A stretch of DNA of 64,000 nucleotides from Chlamydiales bacterium (GCA_030681135.1 JAUXXF010000001.1:50071-114070); one strand, 5' to 3'; counted from the stretch's first letter, positions 44,620 through 54,153 are shown. The notes: generated by a model not told the origin, from the sequence alone. A program made the numbers and translations.

Positions 44620-45759
44620 TTATAAATCCAATAAGAGCCGCGCCGGCTCTTCCAAAGCATTTTTTACATGAACCAAAAAGCCAATCGCCTCTTTGCCATC
44701 AACAATTCGATGATCGTAGCTTAAAGCTAAATACATCATTGGACGGATCACAATCTCATCTTTAACAACTACAGGGCGTTTTACAATATTGTGCATTCCT
44801 AAAATGCCGCTTTGAGGAGGATTTAAAATAGGGGTGGAAAGTAAAGAACCATAGACGCCTCCGTTGGTAATCGTAAACGTCCCTCCTTGTAAATCGTCTA
44901 CAGAAATCGTACCGCTCCTTGCCTTTTCTGCAAATTGCTTAAGCTGCTTTTCAATCTCTGCATAACTGAGCTCTTCAGCTTTGCGAACGACTGGAACCAT
45001 GAGACCTTTTTCTGTTCCTACAGCGACCCCAATATCAAAATGGGGAAAATAGACAATCTCATCCCCTTCAATCCGAGCATTGATCTCTGGATATTGCTGC
45101 AAAGCTGCGACGCAAGCTTTAACAAAAAAAGACATAAACCCAAGTTTCACGCCATATTTTTTCTGAAATCCTTCCTGCTCCTTTTCCCTGACTTGCATGA
45201 CAGCGCTCATGTCCACTTCATTAAATGTCGTTAACATGGCTGTTTGGTTTTTCACTTCAACCAATCTTTGAGCAATCGTTTGGCGAAGCTTTGTCATTTT
45301 TTTACGCTTTTGCCCCTCTTGCTTTTTAACGGGCAAAGAGGGAGCAGGCTCTGGCACATTTGAAGGTTTTTGTAAGCTTTCTTCTATCGAAATGCGAGCC
45401 TTAGGCAAGGGCTGAGAAGGTTTTTCGACAGGCGCAGTTTTTTGGGGCTCCGCCCCACCCCCCGCTAAAGGACTACGTCCTTTAGAATCCTTCTCTTCTT
45501 TAGAAATGGTTGTTTCCGCCTTTGCTGCATCGATCTTTCCAATGACCTGCCCCACGTTGACCGTATCACCGGATTTAACCATCAGCGTCATTAACCCCGC
45601 TGCGGAAGCATATAAGACTTGATTGACCTTCTCTGTTTCCAACTCTAAAATTTCTTCATCCACTTTCACTACAGATCCAGAAGGTTTTATAATCGTACCA
45701 ATCGTCGCTTGCACAACTGATTCACCCATCGAAGGAACTTTTATCTCTACCATACCCAT
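44620..45759 (-). CDS. sucB: Dihydrolipoyllysine succinyltransferase (E2)
   Basis: The roughly 379-residue product has an N-terminal lipoyl domain ([17 protein letters not shown], lipoyl-Lys in [14 protein letters not shown]), a linker, a peripheral-subunit-type segment near [16 protein letters not shown], and a catalytic domain ending with [20 protein letters not shown] (His-Asp pair). The linker contains a 49-base palindromic repeat (45442-45490) that codes for [21 protein letters not shown] at 45783 would also be in frame, but GAGAG and an ATG at 45759 suit the start better. It is cotranscribed with sucA. Confidence 0.93.
   Translation of the reverse strand: MGMVEIKVPSMGESVVQATIGTIIKPSGSVVKVDEEILELETEKVNQVLYASAAGLMTLMVKSGDTVNVGQVIGKIDAAKAETTISKEEKDSKGRSPLAGGGAEPQKTAPVEKPSQPLPKARISIEESLQKPSNVPEPAPSLPVKKQEGQKRKKMTKLRQTIAQRLVEVKNQTAMLTTFNEVDMSAVMQVREKEQEGFQKKYGVKLGFMSFFVKACVAALQQYPEINARIEGDEIVYFPHFDIGVAVGTEKGLMVPVVRKAEELSYAEIEKQLKQFAEKARSGTISVDDLQGGTFTITNGGVYGSLLSTPILNPPQSGILGMHNIVKRPVVVKDEIVIRPMMYLALSYDHRIVDGKEAIGFLVHVKNALEEPARLLLDL
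45442..45490 (-). repeat. 49-base double-hairpin palindromic repeat, copy in sucB coding sequence
   Basis: Read on the minus strand it begins GGATTCTAAAGGAC and contains TAAAGGACGTAGTCCTTTA and GGGGCGGAGCCCC, two small hairpins. It matches the copies at 45785-45833 and 61290-61338 with a few substitutions. It is in frame within the SucB linker. Confidence 0.85.
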
Positions 45760-45784
45760 ATCAACTCTCTTATCTAATTTCACA

Positions 45785-45833
45785 GGATTCTAAAGGACGG
45801 AGTCCTTTAGTGGGGTTTGGGGCGGAGCCCCAA
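45785..45833 (+). repeat. 49-base double-hairpin palindromic repeat, copy at the sucA 3' end
   Basis: It starts GGATTCTAAAGGACGGAG, then TCCTTTAGTGGGGTTTGG and GGCGGAGCCCCAA. On the complementary coding strand it supplies the last residues of SucA (GAPPQTPLKDSVL) and its TAG stop. Confidence 0.85.
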
Positions 45834-48471
45834 GAGCCTGTTCAATCAAAGCTTGTTGTTCTTGCTTGTGTTTTTTATGCGATCCTGTCGCTGTGGTAGG
45901 ATTCGCAGGCCGTCCAACGTACTCGAGGCAAGCACCTTTAGGAAGATGCTGCTCAATGCAAGGCCTAATAAAATTCCAAGCTCCTGCATTTTCAGGCTCT
46001 TCTTGTACCCATGCCAGGTGTTGAACGTATTTGTAATTCATAAGGAGCTTGTTGAATTGTTCATGGTGAAAAGGATAAAGCTGCTCGATTCGGAGGATCG
46101 ATACATCTGTCAGCTGTCTTTTCATTTTTTCAGCATATAGCTCGTAAAATATTTTTCCTGAACAAAAGAGAAGCTTTGTACAAGAGATTTGTGGTGTAGG
46201 GTCATCTAATATCTCTTGAAAGCAGCCAGAGGTAAACTCATTGAGAGGACTTACATTGGCAGGAGAGCGCAGTAAACTTTTCGGAGTAAAGAGAATAAGA
46301 GGCCTTTTAGTGGTTCTTTTAGCTTGTCTGCGAAGCACATGAAAATATTGAGCAGGCGTAGAGGCATTGACAACTTGAATGTTTTCCTCTGCTGACAGCT
46401 GCAAAAAACGCTCAAGGCGAGCGGAAGAGTGCTCAGGACCCGCTCCCTCGTAGGCATGAGGCAAGAGGAGCGTTAAAGAAGAGGATGTACCCCATTTGTG
46501 CTCTGCGCTGACAAGATACTGGTCGATGATGATTTGAGCGCCATTGTTAAAATCGCCATATTGAGCTTCCCAAATAACAAGAGTTTGAGGAGAAGACCAA
46601 CTATACCCATACTCAAAAGCCATCCCTGCATATTCAGTCAAAGGCGTATTGACCACATCCAAGCGAGCCATGCCAAGTCCTTGCAAAGGAGAATAGGACT
46701 CTCCACTCTTCTCATCGACCAAAATAAGATGCCTTTGGCTAAACGTTCCTCTTTTGGCATCTTGTCCAGCAAGACGAATCGAGATAGACTCTAGTAGTAA
46801 AGAACCAAACGCCAAACATTCAGCGCTTGCCCAATCAAGCGTTGGCCCCACAAAACGGTCTTGGAGCCACTTTTTTAATTTCGAATGAACATGAAAGGTC
46901 TCTGGAATCTGAGAATACCTTGCAGAGACCTGCTCTAAAACTCTCCCATCTACTGCACTCGCGAACGGCTCCAAAAGAGTTGTTGAAACAACTTCTTGCT
47001 TAAGTGTAGCTGACTGAAGTGTTTCAAGAGCTTGAGAGAGCGTTTGTTTGAACTGCGTCTCTAGAGCTTCGATCGAAGAAGCTTGTAGAGAACCTTCATT
47101 CAATAATTTTTCAGTATATAAAGAGGGAATAGAAGTTTTAGCCCGGATCGTTTGGTATTCTAAAGGCTGTGTATAAGAGGGTTCATCTCCCTCATTATGA
47201 CCATATTTTCGGTAGCACAGGAGATCAATAAATACATCGCACTGAAATTGTTGACGAATTTCAACTGCCAGCTGAGCTGCAAACACGCAACTTTCCGGAT
47301 CTTCACCATTTACATGAAATACAGGACAGCCAAAGGCCTTTGCAATATCTGTACAATAACGGGTCGAGCGCCCCTCATTGGAAGTTGTGGTGTAGCCAAT
47401 TTGATTATTTACAACGAGATGGATTGTGCCTCCAATAGAATACGAGGGTAAATTCATCAGTTGCAAAGTTTCATAAATCACGCCTTGCCCTGCCAAAGCA
47501 GCATCGCCATGGATCAGCAAAGCCATGATCTTTTGTCTTCGATCGTCTGCATTGAATACTTGCAACGCGCGCACCTGGCCCAATACCACAGGATCAACTG
47601 ATTCCAAATGGGAAGGATTGGGAGCCATCGAGATAGTGACTTTTTTTCCAGAAGAGAGAACGCGCTCTTTAGAAAACCCCATGTGATATTTCACATCATC
47701 TTGACCCTTCCCAGATAAAATAAGATCATTTTCAAACTCCCCTAAAAGAGAAAAATAGGGTTTTTCGACAACTTGAGCTAATACATTTAAGCGTCCTCTA
47801 TGAGCCATTCCGATGATAATTTCTTCTACGCCCCTTTCTCCGGCCACTTTTATCATCTCAAGCAATACAGGAATCATCGTCTCTCCCCCTTCGAGAGAAA
47901 ACCGAGTTTGACCCACATATTTCCGATGCAAAAATTGTTCAAACCACTCTGCTTTAGATAAACTCTCCCATATAGATAGCTTATCTGGCTGCGGCGTTGC
48001 AGACCTGGGGCCACCTTCCAAACGGTTTGAAAGCCATTTTTCTATCTCAATATGGCCGAGATCCATATACTCAAACCCTATAGCCGACGTATAAATCCGT
48101 TTGAGTTCATCAATAATTTCTTGAAGAGGAGCCTCCTCCTTTCCACAAAGCCCTAAAGTAGGGAATGGAGCTCTTAGCTCAGCCTCAGAAAAACCTAAAT
48201 TCTGTAGACCTAATTCGACAGGAAAAGCTGGAGCCTCTTGTAAAGGGTTGATATGAGCCGCCAAATGACCAAACCGACGATACGATTGGATCAATAAAAA
48301 AATGCGGAGCACTGAAGGAGACTTAACGAGAAGTCCCGAAAAATCAATCCCTTGAAAAAAAAATCGCCACGATGGTTCTACCTGAGATGGGTCTTCAAGA
48401 TATTTCTTGTAGAGCTCCTCCATCAAGGGGAGATTTGCCATTTGAGCATAATCAGGAAATGGGGTGTCCAT
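45790..48471 (-). CDS. sucA: 2-oxoglutarate dehydrogenase E1
   Basis: The 893-residue product has the E1 start MANLPLMEELYKKYLEDPSQ, the TPP region with IIGMAHRGRLNVLAQVVEKP, HLESVDPVVLGQVRALQ, GDAALAGQGVIYETLQLMNL, VNNQIGYTTTSNEGRSTRYC, CYRKYGHNEGDEPSYTQP and a C-terminal VQEEPENAGAWNFIRPCIEQ. It decarboxylates 2-oxoglutarate in the TCA cycle. The C-terminal dozen residues come from a palindromic repeat. A 264-base gap upstream, shared with the divergent CT053-like gene, probably holds its promoter. Confidence 0.97.
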   Translation of the reverse strand: MDTPFPDYAQMANLPLMEELYKKYLEDPSQVEPSWRFFFQGIDFSGLLVKSPSVLRIFLLIQSYRRFGHLAAHINPLQEAPAFPVELGLQNLGFSEAELRAPFPTLGLCGKEEAPLQEIIDELKRIYTSAIGFEYMDLGHIEIEKWLSNRLEGGPRSATPQPDKLSIWESLSKAEWFEQFLHRKYVGQTRFSLEGGETMIPVLLEMIKVAGERGVEEIIIGMAHRGRLNVLAQVVEKPYFSLLGEFENDLILSGKGQDDVKYHMGFSKERVLSSGKKVTISMAPNPSHLESVDPVVLGQVRALQVFNADDRRQKIMALLIHGDAALAGQGVIYETLQLMNLPSYSIGGTIHLVVNNQIGYTTTSNEGRSTRYCTDIAKAFGCPVFHVNGEDPESCVFAAQLAVEIRQQFQCDVFIDLLCYRKYGHNEGDEPSYTQPLEYQTIRAKTSIPSLYTEKLLNEGSLQASSIEALETQFKQTLSQALETLQSATLKQEVVSTTLLEPFASAVDGRVLEQVSARYSQIPETFHVHSKLKKWLQDRFVGPTLDWASAECLAFGSLLLESISIRLAGQDAKRGTFSQRHLILVDEKSGESYSPLQGLGMARLDVVNTPLTEYAGMAFEYGYSWSSPQTLVIWEAQYGDFNNGAQIIIDQYLVSAEHKWGTSSSLTLLLPHAYEGAGPEHSSARLERFLQLSAEENIQVVNASTPAQYFHVLRRQAKRTTKRPLILFTPKSLLRSPANVSPLNEFTSGCFQEILDDPTPQISCTKLLFCSGKIFYELYAEKMKRQLTDVSILRIEQLYPFHHEQFNKLLMNYKYVQHLAWVQEEPENAGAWNFIRPCIEQHLPKGACLEYVGRPANPTTATGSHKKHKQEQQALIEQALGAPPQTPLKDSVL

Positions 48472-48735
48472 AATTTTTCAGATACCACACCGCTATTTTT
48501 TTTCATACGAACCCTTTACTAAAAATAGAAAATCAGCTAAAAAGGTTGCCTCGGCCGCTGTTTTTTTTACTAGAACCTATACCCAATACAATCGGTAAAA
48601 AGTTTCAAGGCTCGAAAAAAATAAAAAAATATTTTACATTCCATTTTAATCAGGGACTGCCTGTACAATTCAAACTTACAGATATGCCTCTGATGGTAGG
48701 AAGACAGAAGGACTCCAAGTAGAAGGGACTACTCA

Positions 48736-49206
48736 ATGAACATGAAAAGCGAAAGATTAAAAAAGCTCGAGACAGAGCTGGAAGATTTGGAACAATGGAT
48801 GAACCTAGGTCTTGTTCCTAAAAAAGATGTAGAGAAACATAAAGAAGAGATTCGCTCGATTCAAGGAAAGATCGGCGAAGAGAAAGATCGTTTGCGGTAT
48901 TTAAAAGAAAGCGGAGAGCTAGAAGAATATGTAACCCCCAAACGCTCGTCAGCGCGCCAAGCCTATGCTGAACCCCACACATTGCCAGATATGGATGTAG
49001 GAGATCAGATGACAGATGCTGGACTCGACATGGAGACCGAAGCTTATGACATGGAAACGATCTCAGAGGAAGAGACAGAGGGCGGCACAGGTGGGGGCAG
49101 TGAAGAAGAGGCCACCTTATTGGAAGAAGATGATGAAGATCCTTTTTCTGACCGCAATCGATGGAAAAGAGGTATTTTAGAAGATCCGGACGCAGACAAT
49201 TGGTAA
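48736..49206 (+). CDS. CT053-like coiled-coil acidic protein
   Basis: The 156-residue product begins with a coiled coil (RLKKLETELEDLEQWMNLGL, then VPKKDVEKHKEEIRSIQGKI). It ends in a strongly acidic tail rich in Glu/Asp/Gly (EEETEGGTGGGSEEEATLLE). Position next to sucA and before hemN matches the CT053 gene of C. trachomatis, whose sequence I recall as similar. The function is unknown. Its stop overlaps the next gene's alternative start. Confidence 0.65.
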   Translation: MNMKSERLKKLETELEDLEQWMNLGLVPKKDVEKHKEEIRSIQGKIGEEKDRLRYLKESGELEEYVTPKRSSARQAYAEPHTLPDMDVGDQMTDAGLDMETEAYDMETISEEETEGGTGGGSEEEATLLEEDDEDPFSDRNRWKRGILEDPDADNW

Positions 49207-50333
49207 AACCTCCCTCTTCTGAACTTCAAAACCAGGCTAATTTCCCTATTAGCCTGTATTTCCACATTCCCTTTTGCACAAAAAAATGTCCTTACTGTCA
49301 TTTTTATGTAGTACCCAATAAACCAGATTTCCATCGTCTGCTAGAAAAAGGTTTAGAGCTGGAATGGGGTTTGAGAAAAGAGCTAATCCGAAACAAACCG
49401 ATTACCTCTATCTACTTTGGAGGCGGCACCCCTACTCTATTTGGTCCAAAGCCAATTGCCCGCGTATTGGAACGCATTTCTTTTGAATCAAATCCTGAAG
49501 TGACCATTGAAGCGAACCCTGAAGAGGCTACGAAAGAGCTTTTTTCAGAGTACCGGCAAATCGGCATTAACCGACTCAGTCTGGGAGTTCAGTCTCTCGA
49601 CGACCGCTCTTTACAAACCTTGGAAAGGAGCCACAGCGCAAAAAGGGCTCTCGAAGCTATTTTTGCGGCTGCAGAAGCAGGCTTTACAAACATTTCTATC
49701 GATCTGATGTACGACCTGCCAGGCCAAACAGAAGCGAGCTTTCTCTACACATTAGAGCAAATAAAAAAGCTTCCCATTACACACGTCTCTCTCTACAATT
49801 TGACCATTGAGCCACATACGGTTTTTTACAAAAGAAGAGAAATGTTAAAACCTCAAATCCCCTCTTCGGATACAAGCTTACGTCTTTTACAACATGCGAT
49901 CAATACTTTGGAAGGAATGGGACTTGCTCGCTACGAGATTTCTGCGTTTGGAAGGCCTTCTATCCATAATAGCGGCTACTGGACAGGGAGGCCTTTTTTA
50001 GGATTCGGCCCCTCCGCCTATAGCTTTTGGGGGAAATCTCGCTTTAAAAACACAGCAAATCTCCAAAGATATGTCAAATCCTTGGAGCAAGGGATCCTTC
50101 CTGTTGATTTTGAAGAAACTCTCCCCTATCCCGCAAATCTCAAAGAACTTCTAGCCATTCAACTACGCCTAAAAACCGGCGTAAACATAGAAAACTGGGA
50201 TCTTCCCAAAGACACTCTACACACTCTCGAGCGCCTCCAACAAGGGGGCTTTCTTCAGCAAACAGCCTCCACTTGGCAACTTACAGACAAGGGGATGCTT
50301 TTTTATGATACCGTTGCCGTAGAACTGATCTAA
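49161..50333 (+). CDS. hemW: Radical SAM HemN/HemW-type protein
   Basis: The up to 390-residue product has the radical SAM cluster motif FCTKKCPYCHFYV, SIYFGGGTPTLF, TIEANPEEATKELF, RLSLGVQSLDDRSLQTLERS, SIDLMYDLPGQTEASFLYTL and a C-terminal winged part. The CxxxCxxC motif and GVQS pattern suit the HemW heme-chaperone group better than coproporphyrinogen dehydrogenase proper. The start may be the ATG at 49161 or a TTG at 49200 overlapping the previous stop, and I cannot decide. The sucA-CT053-hemN order is conserved. Confidence 0.9.
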   Translation: MEKRYFRRSGRRQLVKPPSSELQNQANFPISLYFHIPFCTKKCPYCHFYVVPNKPDFHRLLEKGLELEWGLRKELIRNKPITSIYFGGGTPTLFGPKPIARVLERISFESNPEVTIEANPEEATKELFSEYRQIGINRLSLGVQSLDDRSLQTLERSHSAKRALEAIFAAAEAGFTNISIDLMYDLPGQTEASFLYTLEQIKKLPITHVSLYNLTIEPHTVFYKRREMLKPQIPSSDTSLRLLQHAINTLEGMGLARYEISAFGRPSIHNSGYWTGRPFLGFGPSAYSFWGKSRFKNTANLQRYVKSLEQGILPVDFEETLPYPANLKELLAIQLRLKTGVNIENWDLPKDTLHTLERLQQGGFLQQTASTWQLTDKGMLFYDTVAVELI

Positions 50334-50420
50334 AAACTATAGAGGGGGTCAGCGAAACTCCATAATCTAGTGTATCGAATGCTATATCATAACCGGCATA
50401 AGGTATAAGAATATGAACAT

Positions 50421-50582
50421 TATAGTCGTTTAAATTTAGATTTGCAGATCTTGCTGCGTCGGCTTAGCCCAAATTTTCCTTCCTTCGCTCGAGCCTTGCC
50501 TTCGGCAATGGTCTCTCGCTCCAGGAAATAAAATTTGTGCGCCTCCTAGCCATGTCTGCAAATCTAAATTTAAATGACTATA
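50421..50582. repeat. MITE-like element with 28-base terminal inverted repeats
   Basis: The left end TATAGTCGTTTAAATTTAGA then TTTGCAGA matches the reverse complement of the right end at 27 of 28 positions. The inside continues as an imperfect hairpin and has no open reading frame. The first 13 bases (TATAGTCGTTTAA) also occur, inverted, at 58821-58833. No transposase is present, so it would be mobilised in trans if at all. Confidence 0.8.
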
Positions 50583-50603
50583 AAAAAGCGAGGATCTTCC
50601 TAA

Positions 50604-50708
50604 GCACATTCGACTTCTCAAAAAGACGAGCTTGCTGCAAATATTGTGCGCGCAGCTTTTGCAGCAGGCGCACGGGATGATCTTACTGTTTTGGTGAGAA
50701 AAATTTAG
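50604..50708 (+). pseudogene. 3' remnant of a PP2C-type protein phosphatase
   Basis: After an in-frame TAA the frame encodes about 34 residues ending ANIVRAAFAAGARDDLTVLV followed by RKI and a TAG stop. This resembles the C-terminal strand of PP2C phosphatases, where A...GS.DN.TVVVV carries a metal-binding Asp. No start codon or upstream PP2C motifs exist. The sequence upstream is replaced by the MITE-like element. The piece is too short to be a gene, so it is read as a decayed remnant. Confidence 0.5.
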
Positions 50709-50709
50709 A

Positions 50710-51132
50710 CTAGTTTTGCACTTCAATGACTTTCATATCGAAGCGAAGCTCTTGACCGGCCAATGGATGATTAAAGTCTAAAACAGCTTTATCATCGTTA
50801 ATCGTATGCACGCGGATAGGAAAAATCCCTCCAGCTGGATCTTGAACTGCTAAAACAGCCCCGACATAGCGAAGTGAATCGGGAACCATTTCTACATTCA
50901 CTTCTCTAAACGCCTCTTTAACCACAGGACCATAAGCCTGCTCAGGCTGTAAATGGATTTCTTTTTGATCTCCAGGCTGCAGACCAATCAATGCCTCTTC
51001 TAGAGCTGGAAACACTTGATGAGACCCTACGGTCAGTGCAAGTGGCTCTTCTCCTACATTGGAGTCTATTTGCGTGCCGTCAATCAAAAATACTGAATAT
51101 TCTAATAACACCTTATTACCGTTCTCTATCAT
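50710..51132 (-). CDS. FKBP-type peptidyl-prolyl isomerase (SlyD-like)
   Basis: The 140-residue product has the FKBP fold start NKVLLEYSVFLIDGTQIDSN, LTVGSHQVFPALEEALIGLQ and GDQKEIHLQPEQAYGPVVKE, followed by an inserted flap domain with PIRVHTINDDKAVLDFNHPL and AGQELRFDMKVIEV. This is the SlyD arrangement without the metal-rich tail. It speeds proline isomerisation and acts as a folding chaperone in the cytoplasm. The usual start has no strong Shine-Dalgarno. Confidence 0.9.
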   Translation of the reverse strand: MIENGNKVLLEYSVFLIDGTQIDSNVGEEPLALTVGSHQVFPALEEALIGLQPGDQKEIHLQPEQAYGPVVKEAFREVNVEMVPDSLRYVGAVLAVQDPAGGIFPIRVHTINDDKAVLDFNHPLAGQELRFDMKVIEVQN

Positions 51133-51201
51133 AACCCTCTTAAAAATTGTTATTTCCTCTAAAACCCGCTTATTGCCTGCTCATGTGCAAAAAGTCAAAA
51201 C

Positions 51202-51909
51202 TTATTTTTTAAATAATACAAATACTGCCGGCTCCTTTTCCATTGCAAAGCCACGTTTTCTCCATTCAGCAATAGGCAAAGAGACACACCTCTGGCGAGG
51301 CGATGTGAGAGAAACTGCGACGCAAAGCATTGTGGAAGGATGCAAAATCGCTGTAAGTTTCTCTAACATTTTTGCAGAGCGATAAGGAGCTTCAATCCAA
51401 ATCTGGGAAGCTCCTTTCGCTTGAGATGTTTTTTCTACTTCAAGAATCGCCTGCTCTAAAAGAGGAATCTCCCTTGGCAAATATCCATGAAACATAAATC
51501 TCTGTCCCGTAAACCCTGAAAGCTGCAAAGCCATCATGATCGAAGAGGGTCCAGAAACAGCTTGGAGCTCAATCCCTTTTTGATGTGCTTTAGCCACAAG
51601 ATCAGCCCCAGGATCGGCAATACAAGGAAGGCCGGCATCAGAAATAATCCCCCACGTTTCCCCATCTATCATCGGCTTTAGCAAAAGATCCAACTGTGAA
51701 GCGAGGGAATGTTCGTTCAAGGTTTGAAGCGGCAGAGCAACCATCTGCTCGTGCGTCAAAAAACGGCGCAAAAAACGGCGAGCCGCTTTTTCACTTTCTG
51801 CAATCAATCCCTGCAAAGAAGAGACTAGGTAAGCGGTGGCAGCTGGCAAATGCAAAGCAACGTCTGCCTCATCATCCAATAAATTAGGCAAAAGAATCAG
51901 ACGACCCAT
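51202..51909 (-). CDS. RsmI-like SAM-dependent methyltransferase
   Basis: The roughly 235-residue product starts MGRLILLPNLL at an ATG that overlaps the upstream TAA as TAATG. An earlier in-frame ATG exists but lacks support. It has WGIISDAGLPCIADPGADLV, LQAVSGPSSIMMALQLSGF and the late YRSAKMLEKLTAILHPSTML, the tetrapyrrole-methylase/RsmI fold. RsmI 2'-O-methylates C1402 of 16S rRNA, but the N-terminal part differs from the classical one, so RsmI identity is moderate. It is coupled to the HolA-like gene. Confidence 0.8.
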   Translation of the reverse strand: MGRLILLPNLLDDEADVALHLPAATAYLVSSLQGLIAESEKAARRFLRRFLTHEQMVALPLQTLNEHSLASQLDLLLKPMIDGETWGIISDAGLPCIADPGADLVAKAHQKGIELQAVSGPSSIMMALQLSGFTGQRFMFHGYLPREIPLLEQAILEVEKTSQAKGASQIWIEAPYRSAKMLEKLTAILHPSTMLCVAVSLTSPRQRCVSLPIAEWRKRGFAMEKEPAVFVLFKK

Positions 51910-52901
51910 TATCCCCTTCCCAGCCTTATCAAAGAAACCCGAAACCAATCAAAGAGCGCGCCCGGATCCATTGAACCAGAGCGGGAAAGTAATTCAATGC
52001 GAAATAACAGCTCTAGTCCCTTTTGAAAATAGGCTAATCTCAACCGAACCGCTTGAGAAATACGCTTTTCTAATACTTTTGGCCAGACTTTAGGAAGTCT
52101 TTTACTCATCTCAGAGCTGTTAGTTCCAGATTCGACAAAACAAACAATTTTTAACCCAGTCTGGAGCTGATAGCGCAAAGCTGGCAATAACCCATAAAAA
52201 GACTCCTCATCGATAGAGCTAAAAAATTTGCCTTCCCAAACCATCTCTTCTGCCATCTGCCAGAGCGTCTGAGAGCGGCTCAGCACGGAAACTTGAAGTA
52301 CATCGGAAGATTCAATCACATTGCGCTCTGCAGTAAAACAAAGCAGTTTGTTGATTTCTTGTTCTAATAAAGCGGCATCTTTATCCATCCTCTGAGATAA
52401 CACCTGGAACGCCTCAGAGCTGAGCTTTTTGCCTGCCTGGCGTACTTTATCTAAAATCTGATCAGTTAACCGCTTCTCTTTTTCCCAAGGCTTTTCATCG
52501 CAAAGATCTAAAATGACACCTCGTTTTTCCACTGCACTATATAGAGCGCTCTTAGAGCGAGCCCCCAAAAGCAAATACCCTCTCAAATCCGTTTGCAGCA
52601 GATCGATAAACCCTTGAGCCTGCTTTTTAGATAGTTTTTCCACTTCATCAATCAATGTTACAGGCTTAGAAGTGAATAAAGAAAAGCTATCAATCTCAGT
52701 GAATAGTTCCGATAAAGAAGCTTCGGCTGCACTCCGGCGAACAAGAGGTTGGTCAGGAGATAAAACTAAGGAGGCCACTGCATCGAGCCACCGTTTTCTT
52801 TCAAAATCATCTGGCACTGCAATTAAATATACCTGGTTTAAAGTATGGGGGGCTGCAGCCTCAAGATCTTTTCGAAATAGCTGTGTATTGCAGTACTTCA
52901 T
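51909..52901 (-). CDS. holA: DNA polymerase III delta subunit-like protein
   Basis: The 330-residue product has the HolA layout: an N-terminal Rossmann-type domain with NQVYLIAVPDDFERKRWLDA and FTSKPVTLIDEVEKLSKKQA, then a helical region with KLSSEAFQVLSQRMDKDAAL and LEQEINKLLCFTAERNVIES, and a C-terminal collar with LPALRYQLQTGLKIV. Delta opens the sliding clamp during loading. The start ATG at 52901 (MKYCNTQLFRKDLEAAAP) is preferred to the far upstream ATG at 53021. Its order before an RsmI-like gene parallels CT047-CT048 as I recall. Confidence 0.75.
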   Translation of the reverse strand: MKYCNTQLFRKDLEAAAPHTLNQVYLIAVPDDFERKRWLDAVASLVLSPDQPLVRRSAAEASLSELFTEIDSFSLFTSKPVTLIDEVEKLSKKQAQGFIDLLQTDLRGYLLLGARSKSALYSAVEKRGVILDLCDEKPWEKEKRLTDQILDKVRQAGKKLSSEAFQVLSQRMDKDAALLEQEINKLLCFTAERNVIESSDVLQVSVLSRSQTLWQMAEEMVWEGKFFSSIDEESFYGLLPALRYQLQTGLKIVCFVESGTNSSEMSKRLPKVWPKVLEKRISQAVRLRLAYFQKGLELLFRIELLSRSGSMDPGALFDWFRVSLIRLGRG

Positions 52902-53011
52902 GATACAGACAAAGATACCTAAAAACAGACTTGAAGAACATTTATTTTTACAGTATACACAGGCCCAGGGATAGGCTCTCTGCCTATAAAAGACTTTGAA
53001 GGACAAAAAAT

Positions 53012-53155
53012 ATGATCGCATTTTTCAAGAAAAAAGAAAAAACTTCTCCACCAGATGAGCGTAAAAGTTTCGAAGAAATCGTTCACGAACGGGTCCTTAC
53101 CGCAGAAGGATGGCGCCGCAAAATGCTTAAAAAAGCAAAACCTTTAAAAAAGTAA
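53012..53155 (+). CDS. Small basic protein (47 residues)
   Basis: A short open frame starts at an ATG preceded by AAGGAC (9 bases) and ends with TAA at 53153-53155. It begins MIAFFKKKEKTSPPDERKSF and continues with EEIVHERVLTAEGWRRKMLK and KAKPLKK. The charge pattern and correct ribosome-binding site suggest a real small gene just ahead of fabI, divergent from holA. Function is unknown. Confidence 0.55.
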   Translation: MIAFFKKKEKTSPPDERKSFEEIVHERVLTAEGWRRKMLKKAKPLKK

Positions 53156-53226
53156 CTTGCGCGAACTATATTCTAGGCCAAAAGCCATCAATTTGCTAAA
53201 ATATGTCCAAAAATAGAGGGTAAACC

Positions 53227-54153
53227 ATGTTAGATTTACGAGGAAAAAAAGCATTTATTGCAGGAATTGGCGATGATCAAGGCTTTGGATGGGCTATTGC
53301 GAAGGCATTAGCGGAAGCTGGAGCTGAAATTATTATTGGCACATGGGCTCCTATTGTAAAAATTTTTAAAACTTCCTGGACTAATGGTAAATTCGATGAA
53401 TCTCGCAAAATGGAAAATGGCGAGATGTTCGAATTTTTAAAACTTTACCCAATGGATGCTGTGTATGACACCATGGAAGACGTGCCTGAAGAAGTAAAGA
53501 CTAATAAGCGCTATGCTGAATTATCGAACTATGCTATTGCCGATGTTGTCGCCCAGGTAAAACAAGATTATGGATCGATCGATATTCTTGTGCATAGCTT
53601 AGCTAATGCCCCTGAAGTGACCAAAAATCTTTTAAACACCTCTCGCAAAGGTTATTTGGCGGCCATGAGCTCCTCGGCCTATTCATTCATCAGCCTTCTG
53701 GCCCATTTTGGCCCTATCATGAAACCCAATGGTGCTGCACTCAATCTCACCTATATCGCATCAGAGAGGGTCTGTCCAGGTTATGGCGGAGGAATGAGCT
53801 CAGCTAAAGCCGCCCTTGAAAGTGACACGAGAACTTTAGCCTGGGAAGCTGGTAGAAAGTGGGGCATCCGGGTCAATGCCATTTCTGCAGGGGCTCACCG
53901 AAGCAGGGCGGCCAAAGCTATTGGAATGATTGATGATATGATCTCCTATGCCAAAGCAAATGCCCCCCTCACGAAAGATCTGTATCCAGAAGAAGTGGCC
54001 GCAGCAGCAGCTTTTTTACTCTCTCCTGGAGCTTCTGCCATTACAGGACAAATTTTATTTGTCGATAACGGGCTACACGCCATGGGTCTTGCAGTCGATA
54101 GCGCTTCATTGCAAAATAACCCAATTTATACAGCTACTAATACACCTTCTTAG
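53227..54153 (+). CDS. fabI: Enoyl-[acyl-carrier-protein] reductase (NADH)
   Basis: The 308-residue SDR protein has the FabI start [20 protein letters not shown], a long insert as in plant and chlamydial types (KNTSW-like segment, [20 protein letters not shown]), [14 protein letters not shown], and the active site [20 protein letters not shown] then KAALE with the Tyr-x6-Tyr-x6-Lys spacing. The C-terminus has [16 protein letters not shown]. It carries out the last step of fatty-acid elongation and is the target of triclosan. Confidence 0.97.
   Translation: MLDLRGKKAFIAGIGDDQGFGWAIAKALAEAGAEIIIGTWAPIVKIFKTSWTNGKFDESRKMENGEMFEFLKLYPMDAVYDTMEDVPEEVKTNKRYAELSNYAIADVVAQVKQDYGSIDILVHSLANAPEVTKNLLNTSRKGYLAAMSSSAYSFISLLAHFGPIMKPNGAALNLTYIASERVCPGYGGGMSSAKAALESDTRTLAWEAGRKWGIRVNAISAGAHRSRAAKAIGMIDDMISYAKANAPLTKDLYPEEVAAAAAFLLSPGASAITGQILFVDNGLHAMGLAVDSASLQNNPIYTATNTPS

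Noticed and set aside
50421..50582. The element as an insertion sequence.
   Set aside because: At 162 bases it is too short for a transposase and contains no coding frame, so only a MITE-like label is justified.
51909..53021. The extended N-terminus of the HolA-like protein (MRSYFLSFKVFYRQRAYPWA).
   Set aside because: It is cysteine-rich and unlike HolA, and it overlaps the region upstream of the small gene at 53012. The MKYCNTQL start fits better.
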